This document shows, one piece after another, positions 1 through 5,133 of a stretch of 5,398 nucleotides of DNA (position 1 is the stretch's first letter; every line of letters starts with the position of its first letter). The position numbers were made by a program, and so were the translations under genes. Below the pieces are notes generated by a model, which saw only the letters and a program-made list of their open reading frames with translations, searched no databases and had not been told where the DNA came from. This stretch comes from Alphaproteobacteria bacterium. GTDB lineage: Bacteria; Pseudomonadota; Alphaproteobacteria; RF32; CAG-239. The stretch spans positions 1 through 5,398 of the forward strand of contig JAFUXW010000263.1 of NCBI GenBank assembly GCA_017477035.1. The letters run 5' to 3'.

Positions 1-2458
1 AATTATTTTCTTCACGAATAAATTTACCGGTTGAACATAAATCTTGGACGAAGTCCATTTCTGTCATCAATGCGGTATCTGATTTAATGGCAGATAAGTC
101 TGGATAATCACATAAGTGAACAGACTCAGCAGAAGTCAAATTCTTATACATATATTCGCAAATAAACGGCATTAAAGGAGCAGTAATCTTGCTAACATTT
201 ACCAAAACCGTATATAAAGTATCAAAAGCCTGCGTATCACCGCGCCAAAAACGTTCGCGTGTACGGCGAATATACCAGTTATTTAAAATCTCCATAAAGG
301 CACCGGTTTCACTGCAAGCTTCAGCAATATCATAAGTTTCAAAACCATGCTTTACTTTCACCGCCAGATTTTTCAGTTTAGATAAAATGTAGTTATCCAT
401 AGCTTCGCTTGAAGATGAAATCTCTTTAGCCTTATAATCTTCGGCATTGGCATACAAAGTGAAGAAGTAGAAAGCGTTCCAGAGCGGAATCATTGCCGTC
501 CGAGAAGCCTTGGCAATTTCTTTACCTTCTTTATCCACCGCCACATTACCACCTTTAAGAACCGGCGAAGAAACCAAGAACCAACGTAACGCCTCAGAAC
601 CTATGGTATCCAAAATTTCATTAGGGTCCGGATAGTTTTTCAGACGTTTAGAAAGCTTTTGTCCTCCCTCGGCCATCAACAATCCGGTGCAAATACAGTT
701 TTTGAATGCCGGCTTATTGTGCAATGCCGTAGATAACACGGTTAATGTATAGAACCAACCGCGAGTTTGATCAATTGCTTCCACAATAAAATCTGCCGGA
801 AAATGATTTTCAAACCATTCTTTATTTTCAAATGGATAATGAATTTGTGCATACGGCATAGAACCGGATTCGAACCAACAATCAAATACATCGCTGACAC
901 GGCGCATCATTGTTTTTCCGCTCGGATCATCCGGATTCGGATATACCACATCATCAATATACGGTTTATGCAAATTATCTACATCAAAACCGGTTTTTTC
1001 TTTAATTTCGGCAATTGAACCGAAAACATCAATACGCGGAAATTTCGGATTATCCGATTTCCACACCGGAATCGGAGTACCCCAAAAACGATTGCGCGAA
1101 ATAGACCAGTCACGAGCACCTTCAAGCCATTTGCCGAAACGCCCATCTTTGATGTGCGAAGGAATCCAATTTATTTGTTGATTATTTTTTACCATTTCAT
1201 CACGGAAATCTGTAACTTTAACAAACCATGAACTCATCGCCTTATAAATCAGCGGGGTATCTGTGCGCCAGCAATAAGGATAAGTGTGAGTATATTGTTC
1301 TTTCTTTACCAAAATACCATTAGCTTTAAGCCATTGCATAATCGGTTCATTAGTTTCGAATACCTGCTGACCTTCATAATCAGGAACTTCTGCGGTAAAT
1401 TTTCCGGCTTCATCGACCGGACAAACAACCGGAAAATTCTCATCATAAGCACGACAAGCATCAAAGTCGTCTTGTCCGAACCCTGGAGCAATATGCACAA
1501 CACCGGTTCCGTCTTCGGTAGAAACAAATTCACCTGACAGCACCTTAAAAGCACCTTTTGCTTTTAAGCTTGAAAAATACGGGAACATCGGTTCATAGCT
1601 TAAACCTATTAAATCAGAGCCTTTAAGTTCGCTGACTTGAACTGCGTGCTCCAACTGTTTTTTATAACTACCCAAACGAGCCTTGGCAATTATGTATTGC
1701 TGACCATCTTCTTCCATAACCGCATAATCAATATCTTTACCGACAGCCAACATCAAATTGGAAGGTAAAGTCCAAGGAGTTGTTGTCCATACCAAAATTT
1801 TACGACCGTCTTGCAATTTGAACATAACCGTTATGGCGTTATCGGTCTTATCACGATACCCGAGATTTACTTCAAAGTTGGAGAGCGGAGTTTCCGCTGC
1901 CCACGAATACGGCAAAACGCGATAATCTTCATAAACCAGACCTTTATCATAAAGAGCTTTAAAATTATGAATAACCGATTCCATAAACGGCAAATTCATA
2001 GTTTTGTAATCGTTATTAAAATCAACCCAACGGCCGATTCGCTTAAACATATCAACCCAAATTCCTGAATATTTCAAAACATCAGATCGGCAAAAATTAT
2101 TAAATTTTTCTACACCATAAGCTTCTATCTGCTTGCGTCCGGACACTCCTAATTGCTTTTCGGCAGACATTTCAGCCGGCAGACCGTGACAATCCCAACC
2201 CAAACGGCGCTCTACTTTTTTGCCGTTCATCGTCTGAAAACGTGCTACCACATCTTTAACATAGCTCACCATAATATGTCCATAGTGAGGAGTTCCGTTA
2301 GCAAACGGAGGACCATCATAAAACACAAATTCAGCAGCACCATCACGATTATGTACCGATTTTTCAAATGTTTTATCTTCTTCCCAAAATTTTAAAACTT
2401 CTTTTTCAAGTTCCACAAAGTCAGGCTTTGCCTTTACATCAGCATAATATTTCGTCAT
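1..2458 (-). CDS. ileS: Isoleucyl-tRNA synthetase, eukaryote-like (IleS2) type, C-terminus cut by window edge
   Basis: Cytoplasmic class I aminoacyl-tRNA synthetase that charges tRNA-Ile with isoleucine and hydrolyses mischarged valine. I translated 819 uninterrupted codons. The ATP-binding HIGH motif is HYGH at residues 58-61, inside PPFANGTPHYGH. The CP1 editing domain shows WTTTPWTLP at 224-232 and GFGQDDFDAC with aspartates at 330-331. ISRNRFWGTPIPVW precedes the second catalytic half. The KMSKS loop is KLSKR at 601-605, followed by LKNYPDP. The anticodon-binding helical domain begins after about residue 640. The ISRNRFWG and KxSKRLKNYPDP signatures match the eukaryote-like clade rather than the usual bacterial IleS1 (KMSKS). 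Full-length members run about 1030-1100 residues, so roughly the last 200 or more are missing. The start at 2458 is chosen because AAGG (2468-2471) is 9 nt upstream. An in-frame ATG at 2464 would add two residues but leaves only 3 nt. It is separated from rlmH by a 433-bp gap and probably has its own promoter. Confidence 0.96.
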   Translation of the reverse strand, partial: MTKYYADVKAKPDFVELEKEVLKFWEEDKTFEKSVHNRDGAAEFVFYDGPPFANGTPHYGHIMVSYVKDVVARFQTMNGKKVERRLGWDCHGLPAEMSAEKQLGVSGRKQIEAYGVEKFNNFCRSDVLKYSGIWVDMFKRIGRWVDFNNDYKTMNLPFMESVIHNFKALYDKGLVYEDYRVLPYSWAAETPLSNFEVNLGYRDKTDNAITVMFKLQDGRKILVWTTTPWTLPSNLMLAVGKDIDYAVMEEDGQQYIIAKARLGSYKKQLEHAVQVSELKGSDLIGLSYEPMFPYFSSLKAKGAFKVLSGEFVSTEDGTGVVHIAPGFGQDDFDACRAYDENFPVVCPVDEAGKFTAEVPDYEGQQVFETNEPIMQWLKANGILVKKEQYTHTYPYCWRTDTPLIYKAMSSWFVKVTDFRDEMVKNNQQINWIPSHIKDGRFGKWLEGARDWSISRNRFWGTPIPVWKSDNPKFPRIDVFGSIAEIKEKTGFDVDNLHKPYIDDVVYPNPDDPSGKTMMRRVSDVFDCWFESGSMPYAQIHYPFENKEWFENHFPADFIVEAIDQTRGWFYTLTVLSTALHNKPAFKNCICTGLLMAEGGQKLSKRLKNYPDPNEILDTIGSEALRWFLVSSPVLKGGNVAVDKEGKEIAKASRTAMIPLWNAFYFFTLYANAEDYKAKEISSSSEAMDNYILSKLKNLAVKVKHGFETYDIAEACSETGAFMEILNNWYIRRTRERFWRGDTQAFDTLYTVLVNVSKITAPLMPFICEYMYKNLTSAESVHLCDYPDLSAIKSDTALMTEMDFVQDLCSTGKFIREENN

Positions 2459-2467
2459 ATTCATATA

Positions 2468-2471
2468 CCTT
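2468..2471 (-). promoter_or_regulatory. ileS Shine-Dalgarno (weak, decides the start)
   Basis: A minimal AAGG on the minus strand lies 9 nt before the ATG at 2458 and only 3 nt before the in-frame ATG at 2464. The spacing favours the downstream start. No longer SD is present, so ileS initiation may be modest or context dependent. Confidence 0.5.
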
Positions 2472-2517
2472 AACAAATTGATAGATTTAATGTTTTGATT
2501 TTTGAAATTTTATATAA

Positions 2518-2579
2518 ATGAAACCCACAATCCCCTAAGGGATAATATTTAAAACAGAATGTATGTAAATGCGTTTCAT
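2518..2579 (-). promoter_or_regulatory. Possible structured leader RNA of ileS
   Basis: On the minus-strand RNA, ATGAAAC (2573-2579) is exactly complementary to GTTTCAT (2518-2524). Between them ATCCC and GGGAT (2539-2543 and 2530-2534) form a 5-bp hairpin with a 4-nt TTAG loop. If folded, the outer helix would cover the start codon of the short leader ORF, and a ribosome reading that ORF would open both helices. No run of U follows either helix, so a simple transcription attenuator is not evident. The pairing is seen in the sequence; the function is inference. Confidence 0.3.
2535..2579 (-). CDS. Possible 14-aa isoleucine-rich leader peptide upstream of ileS
   Basis: A short ORF reads MKRIYIHSVLNIIP and ends in TAG. 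AAGAGG at 2585-2590 lies 5 nt before the ATG, a better ribosome binding site than that of ileS. Four of 14 codons are isoleucine (residues 4, 6, 12, 13) and include all three codons ATT, ATA and ATC, with a pair just before the stop. It lies 76 nt upstream of the ileS ATG and downstream of the candidate promoter at 2606-2634. The TAG sits in the loop of a small hairpin (2530-2543), and the start codon lies in one arm of a 7-bp inverted repeat (2573-2579 with 2518-2524). Leader peptides rich in the cognate amino acid control some synthetase and biosynthetic operons, such as pheM upstream of pheST in E. coli. No U-tract terminator follows here. AT-rich DNA yields isoleucine codons by chance, so this is a candidate only. 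Confidence 0.3.
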   Translation of the reverse strand: MKRIYIHSVLNIIP

Positions 2580-2605
2580 CTTTTCCTCTTAAATAAACTG
2601 CAAGC

Positions 2606-2634
2606 AATGTATAACATCTTTTACGCCCCGTCAA
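2606..2634 (-). promoter_or_regulatory. Candidate sigma-70 promoter for ileS
   Basis: On the minus strand, TTGACG (2629-2634, 5/6 to consensus) is followed by 17 nt and TACATT (2606-2611, 4/6). An alternative -10, TATACA (2608-2613), gives a 15-nt spacer. Transcription would start near 2598, leaving a leader of about 140 nt that includes the small isoleucine-rich ORF. The -35 overlaps one arm of the inverted repeat GTCAA/TTGAC (2630-2634 and 2645-2649), which could be an operator or coincidence. The strong terminator-like structures further upstream and the long gap make a separate ileS promoter reasonable. Confidence 0.4.
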
Positions 2635-2644
2635 GACATAAGTT

Positions 2645-2673
2645 TTGACAATTATAACAACGTTGCATATGAC
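2645..2673 (+). promoter_or_regulatory. Candidate plus-strand promoter facing the direct repeats
   Basis: A perfect TTGACA (2645-2650) is followed by a 17-nt spacer and TATGAC (2668-2673, 4/6 to TATAAT). The predicted start is near 2680-2682, which coincides with the first base of the first direct repeat. A plus-strand RNA would carry both repeats and then run antisense into rlmH. No open reading frame of note and no clear plus-strand terminator follow. Such hexamers occur by chance in AT-rich DNA. Confidence 0.25.
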
Positions 2674-2679
2674 AACAAT

Positions 2680-2763
2680 GCACTGAAGCGCGCATAAGCT
2701 CGGGTAACGTGGCAAATGCGAAGTAACTTTCCGACGACGTGTACAACAAAAGGTACACAAGGA
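2680..2763. repeat. 84-bp direct repeat, copy 1 (ileS-proximal)
   Basis: This 84-bp block recurs 95 bp downstream at 2775-2858 with 82 of 84 bases identical. The differences are G2704/A2799 and C2713/T2808, both transitions. An 11-bp spacer (2764-2774) separates the copies. Near its right end is an inverted repeat GTGTAC/GTACAC (2739-2744 and 2753-2758) with an 8-nt loop. It does not encode a conserved peptide: the 95-bp period is not a multiple of three, so any frame open across both copies reads each one differently. The family is not recognised; it could be a dispersed intergenic repeat or a remnant of a small non-autonomous element. Confidence 0.9.
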
Positions 2764-2774
2764 ATAAATAGCAG

Positions 2775-2858
2775 GCACTGAAGCGCGCATAAGCTCGGAT
2801 AACGTGGTAAATGCGAAGTAACTTTCCGACGACGTGTACAACAAAAGGTACACAAGGA
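2775..2858. repeat. 84-bp direct repeat, copy 2 (rlmH-proximal)
   Basis: Second copy of the 84-bp block, starting GCACTGAAG and ending ACACAAGGA like copy 1. Its inner inverted repeat is at 2834-2839 and 2848-2853. Unlike copy 1, its right flank (2859-2868) supplies a complement to GTAACTTT inside the repeat, so this copy forms a longer nested hairpin. It lies 33 bp beyond the rlmH stop. The high identity suggests recent duplication or conversion, or selection on both copies. Confidence 0.9.
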
Positions 2859-2868
2859 GAAAAGTTAC
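2818..2868 (-). terminator. Nested hairpin downstream of rlmH, possible 3'-end structure
   Basis: GTAACTTT (2818-2825) is complementary to AAAGTTAC (2861-2868). On the minus-strand RNA the helix extends by a G-U pair and one further G-C pair. Inside it, GTGTAC/GTACAC forms a second 6-bp helix around an 8-nt loop. The structure begins 23 nt after the rlmH stop codon, and no other terminator is visible in the gap. There is no U-tract, so it is not a canonical intrinsic terminator. It may instead stabilise or mark the mRNA end, or simply be a property of the repeat family. Confidence 0.35.
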
Positions 2869-2891
2869 AAGCAGTTAACCGTTAGACGAGC

Positions 2892-3332
2892 TTATACTCT
2901 ATGATAGGGGTGGTGTGCAATGATAGTCTGTATTCGATAGATTTGTTCGGTCAAAACCGCACGCATTAATATATGCGGCAAAGTCAGCTTACCAAATGAA
3001 AGAATTAAGTCAGCTTTATCACGGGTAGATTGCAGGTGGCCATCGGCGCCACCGATTAAAAAACATATTTCAGAGCAACCGTTTAGTATCCAATTTTCAG
3101 CTTTTTGCGCCAATTCAACGCTGGAAATATTGACGCCTCGCTCATCTAAGACTACGACTTTCGCCCCGTGCGGTATGGATTCTTGCAAAAACTTTGCCTC
3201 GTCTTGTTGGTTGGAATTATCTTTTTCCTTTATGACTAAATCCCACGAAGAACGCTTAACATATTCGGCAATAATAGCGGCTTCCGGTGAGCCAGATTTA
3301 CATTTTCCGATGGCAATTATTGTTGCTTTCAT
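2892..3332 (-). CDS. rlmH: 23S rRNA pseudouridine-1915 N3-methyltransferase RlmH
   Basis: SPOUT-family enzyme that uses S-adenosylmethionine to methylate N3 of pseudouridine 1915 in helix 69 of 23S rRNA, acting on assembled 70S ribosomes in the cytoplasm. The 146-residue product shows VLDERG at 61-66, the cofactor-binding LIGGADG at 92-98, LSFGKLTLPH at 111-120 and the family-ending HPYHR at 141-145, as expected for the trefoil-knot fold. It is slightly shorter than the E. coli protein (155), but both ends align, so it looks complete. AAGGAAAG at 3336-3343 precedes the ATG by 3 nt (about 6 nt from the AAGGA core). It follows rsfS by 47 bp, with an intrinsic terminator between them, so expression depends on readthrough or an unseen promoter inside rsfS. 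The rsfS-rlmH order is widespread in bacteria. Confidence 0.97.
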   Translation of the reverse strand: MKATIIAIGKCKSGSPEAAIIAEYVKRSSWDLVIKEKDNSNQQDEAKFLQESIPHGAKVVVLDERGVNISSVELAQKAENWILNGCSEICFLIGGADGHLQSTRDKADLILSFGKLTLPHILMRAVLTEQIYRIQTIIAHHPYHRV

Positions 3333-3345
3333 TTGCTTTCCTTAC

Positions 3346-3372
3346 AAAAAACGCCGCAATCAAAAGCGGCGT
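3346..3372 (-). terminator. Intrinsic terminator between rsfS and rlmH
   Basis: A 7-bp GC-rich perfect stem (ACGCCGC 3351-3357 with GCGGCGT 3366-3372) has an 8-nt loop and, on the minus strand, is followed by a run of T (3346-3351). The hairpin starts 7 nt after the rsfS stop. This is a textbook Rho-independent terminator oriented to end the rplU-rpmA-obgE-rsfS transcript. The rlmH Shine-Dalgarno begins two bases beyond the U-tract. Confidence 0.85.
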
Positions 3373-3379
3373 AAAGTAT

Positions 3380-3733
3380 TTATTCCTGCCGAAGATTTGC
3401 CACTGACGACCACATTTTTTCCAAATTATAAAACTCTCGAACTTCGGGACGGAAAATATGCACAATCACATCAAAAGCATCAATCAAAACCCAATCTGCT
3501 TTTTGCTCTCCTTCAACAGTAGTACGATGACCGGCTGCTTTAAGATTCTCTTCTATTTTTTGGGAAATCGATGCCACATGACGATTCGAAGTTCCGCTCG
3601 CCACTACCATATAACTGGCAATAGATGTTTTACCTTCCAAATCAATTACCAAAACATCTTCAGCTTTCATATCATCCAAAGTATCGGTGATAATTTGCCA
3701 AATTTGATTATTATTTTCTTTTTTCTTTGCCAC
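3380..3733 (-). CDS. rsfS: Ribosomal silencing factor RsfS (Iojap/DUF143 family)
   Basis: Small cytoplasmic protein that binds ribosomal protein L14 on the 50S subunit and blocks joining with 30S, lowering translation when nutrients are short. The 117-residue product has the family core: LDDMKAEDVLVIDLEGKTSIASYMVVASGTSNRH (19-52), then DWVLIDAFDVIVHIF (80-94) and REFYNLEKMW (99-108). Length is normal. The aspartate usual before the YMVVASG tyrosine (IADYM in many relatives) is serine at residue 40, a small deviation. Translation starts at GTG (3731-3733), supported by AAGGAG at 3741-3746 with a 7-nt spacer; no in-frame ATG precedes the conserved region. It lies 12 bp after obgE, so the two are almost certainly co-transcribed and probably translationally coupled. 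Confidence 0.96.
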   Translation of the reverse strand: MAKKKENNNQIWQIITDTLDDMKAEDVLVIDLEGKTSIASYMVVASGTSNRHVASISQKIEENLKAAGHRTTVEGEQKADWVLIDAFDVIVHIFRPEVREFYNLEKMWSSVANLRQE

Positions 3734-3740
3734 TTTAATT

Positions 3741-3746
3741 CTCCTT
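3741..3746 (-). promoter_or_regulatory. rsfS Shine-Dalgarno overlapping the obgE stop
   Basis: A strong AAGGAG on the minus strand shares its first base with the obgE TAA (3746-3748) and lies 7 nt before the GTG start at 3733. Ribosomes ending on obgE would sit on this site, which suggests coupling and decides the GTG start. Confidence 0.8.
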
Positions 3747-4801
3747 TATCCCAACGGCGACCACGGCTTAGAAGGTACTTCTATAATTTTTTCCTCGGCC
3801 GGTTCTTTATTTTTAATTTTGGTAACATACTTTGCCACTTCATTCAAGCACAAGTTTAAATCTTTGCCGGCCACCGCCGAAATTGCAAAAATTTTGTTTT
3901 CACAAACCTTTTCAAGAGCCGCCAATTTTTCTTTAACTTCATCTTCGCTTAAAGAATCACACTTATTGAGCGCCACTACCTCTGGTTTATTTTTCAATTT
4001 ATCGTTATATAGTTCCAGCTCTTTACGAATCGTAACATAATCTTTTGCCACATCTTCAGCCGTCCCATCCAAAAGATGCAAAAATACCGAACAGCGTTCT
4101 ACGTGTTTTAAAAATCGGTCTCCTAAGCCGACTCCATCGTGAGCTCCTTCAATAAGTCCGGGAATATCGGCTAAAACCATTTCACGTCCGCCAGACCATG
4201 CCACACCTAAATGCGGATGCAAAGTTGTAAACGGGTAAGAAGCTATTTTCGGACGTGCCGACGTAACTGCCGATAAAAAGGTCGATTTTCCGGCATTCGG
4301 CAAACCAATCAAACCAACGTCAGCAATAATTTTAAGCTTAAGCCAAACCCAAAGTTCTTCCCCCGGTGTTCCCGGTTCAGCATAGTGAGGGGCTTGATTG
4401 GTCGAACTTTTAAAGTGAGTATTACCCAAACCTCCTTTTCCGCCTTTAGCAATCAAAAAGCGTTCACCGGCAGTGACCATATCCTTGATAACGGTTTCCC
4501 CATCTTCAGCCACAATCTCTGTTCCTACCGGAACTTTAATAATCAAATCTTCACCTTTATATCCGGTCATTTCGGAACCCATTCCTTGTTGACCTTTTTG
4601 TGCTTTAAAATGCTGCTGATACCGAAAATCTATCAAAGTATTAAGGTTTTCTACTGCTTCAAAATAAACACTGCCGCCATTTCCGCCGTCACCACCGTTC
4701 GGTCCGCCGAACTCGATAAATTTTTCGCGTCTGAAAGCAACGCAACCTTTTCCACCGTCACCGGCTTTTATGTATATCTTGGCTTGATCCAAAAATTTCA
4801 T
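3746..4801 (-). CDS. obgE: GTPase Obg/CgtA, 50S subunit assembly factor
   Basis: Essential P-loop GTPase that binds the large ribosomal subunit late in assembly and links it to growth and (p)ppGpp signals. The 351-residue product starts with the glycine-rich Obg fold: GDGGKGC at 14-20, FGGPNGGDGGNGG at 31-43 and KGGKGGLGN at 119-127. The G domain has P-loop GLPNAGKST at 166-174, switch I FTTLHPHLGV at 191-200, G3 DIPG at 212-215, G4 NKCD at 279-282 and G5 SAV at 308-310. The tail is a short charged stretch ending PSKPWSPLG, without the long C-terminal domain of Gram-positive Obg. The sequence is typical of alphaproteobacteria (MKFLDQAKIYIKAGDGG start). An AAGG-containing site lies about 7-10 nt before the ATG. 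It sits 59 bp after rpmA, across a hairpin, and 12 bp before rsfS. nadD, often between obgE and rsfS in this class, is not here. Confidence 0.98.
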   Translation of the reverse strand: MKFLDQAKIYIKAGDGGKGCVAFRREKFIEFGGPNGGDGGNGGSVYFEAVENLNTLIDFRYQQHFKAQKGQQGMGSEMTGYKGEDLIIKVPVGTEIVAEDGETVIKDMVTAGERFLIAKGGKGGLGNTHFKSSTNQAPHYAEPGTPGEELWVWLKLKIIADVGLIGLPNAGKSTFLSAVTSARPKIASYPFTTLHPHLGVAWSGGREMVLADIPGLIEGAHDGVGLGDRFLKHVERCSVFLHLLDGTAEDVAKDYVTIRKELELYNDKLKNKPEVVALNKCDSLSEDEVKEKLAALEKVCENKIFAISAVAGKDLNLCLNEVAKYVTKIKNKEPAEEKIIEVPSKPWSPLG

Positions 4802-4821
4802 TTTTCTACCTTATACGAATA

Positions 4822-4840
4822 AAGGGGCATAAAGCCCCTT
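4822..4840 (-). terminator. Hairpin between rpmA and obgE, weak terminator or attenuator
   Basis: A perfect 7-bp stem (AAGGGGC 4822-4828 with GCCCCTT 4834-4840) closes a 5-nt loop. The minus-strand sequence after it is TATTCG, not a proper U-run. It probably causes partial termination or protects the 3' end of an abundant rplU-rpmA message, lowering obgE relative to the ribosomal protein genes. The hairpin is seen in the sequence; the attenuating role is inferred. Confidence 0.55.
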
Positions 4841-4860
4841 ATAGTGATTCAATTAACCGA

Positions 4861-5115
4861 CTATTCTGCAACAACAGATACATAAACTTTGTCGTCAGCT
4901 TTAGTCTTAAATTCAACCTTACCTTCAGAAGTAGCAAAAATCGTGTGATCTTTCCCCAAACCAACATTCTGTCCCGGATGATACTTTGTACCACGCTGAC
5001 GAATGATGATATTCCCAGGGATAACAGCTTCACCACCGAATTTTTTAACACCCAAACGACGACCCTCGGAATCACGACCGTTATTGGAGCTACCACCAGA
5101 CTTCTTATGTGCCAT
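4861..5115 (-). CDS. rpmA: 50S ribosomal protein L27
   Basis: Large-subunit protein whose N-terminal tail reaches the peptidyl transferase centre and helps position tRNA ends. The 84-residue product is full length, beginning MAHKKSGGSSNNGRDSEGRRLGVKKFGG and continuing with GNIIIRQRGTKYHPG (34-48) and NVGLGKDHTIFA (50-61). The N-terminus starts directly at MAHKK, lacking the cleaved extension found in Firmicutes and related groups. AGGGAG, about 6-8 nt before the ATG at 5115, is a good ribosome binding site. The stop is TAG. It follows rplU by 18 bp, the nearly universal rplU-rpmA pair, and shares its transcript. Confidence 0.98.
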   Translation of the reverse strand: MAHKKSGGSSNNGRDSEGRRLGVKKFGGEAVIPGNIIIRQRGTKYHPGQNVGLGKDHTIFATSEGKVEFKTKADDKVYVSVVAE

Positions 5116-5133
5116 AACGCTTTCTCCCTTAAA

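Noticed and set aside
767..2395. Several plus- and minus-strand ORFs of 80-85 codons
   Set aside because: All lie inside the continuous ileS reading frame and show no family features.
2459..2600. Isoleucine T-box riboswitch in the ileS leader
   Set aside because: No T-box core sequence or terminator/antiterminator pair is visible, and T-boxes are characteristic of Gram-positive bacteria.
2680..2763. tRNA or other known structured RNA in the repeat
   Set aside because: No cloverleaf, T-loop or acceptor-stem pairing can be drawn; only short inverted repeats are present.
2470..2855. Two overlapping minus-strand ORFs (127 and 67 codons) across the repeats
   Set aside because: They start at GTG or TTG with no ribosome binding site. 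The same peptide strings appear in different frames because the repeat period is 95 bp, so they are artefacts of the DNA repeat.
2680..2858. CRISPR array
   Set aside because: Only two units, a repeat of 84 bp and a spacer of 11 bp, which is the reverse of CRISPR proportions; no cas genes nearby.
3130..3522. Plus-strand ORF of 130 codons
   Set aside because: It is antisense to rlmH and rsfS and crosses the terminator between them. It has no SD, and both minus-strand genes are unambiguous.
4385..4822. Plus-strand ORF of 145 codons opposite obgE
   Set aside because: Antisense to the highly conserved Obg fold, with no recognisable domain; a shadow of the minus-strand coding frame.
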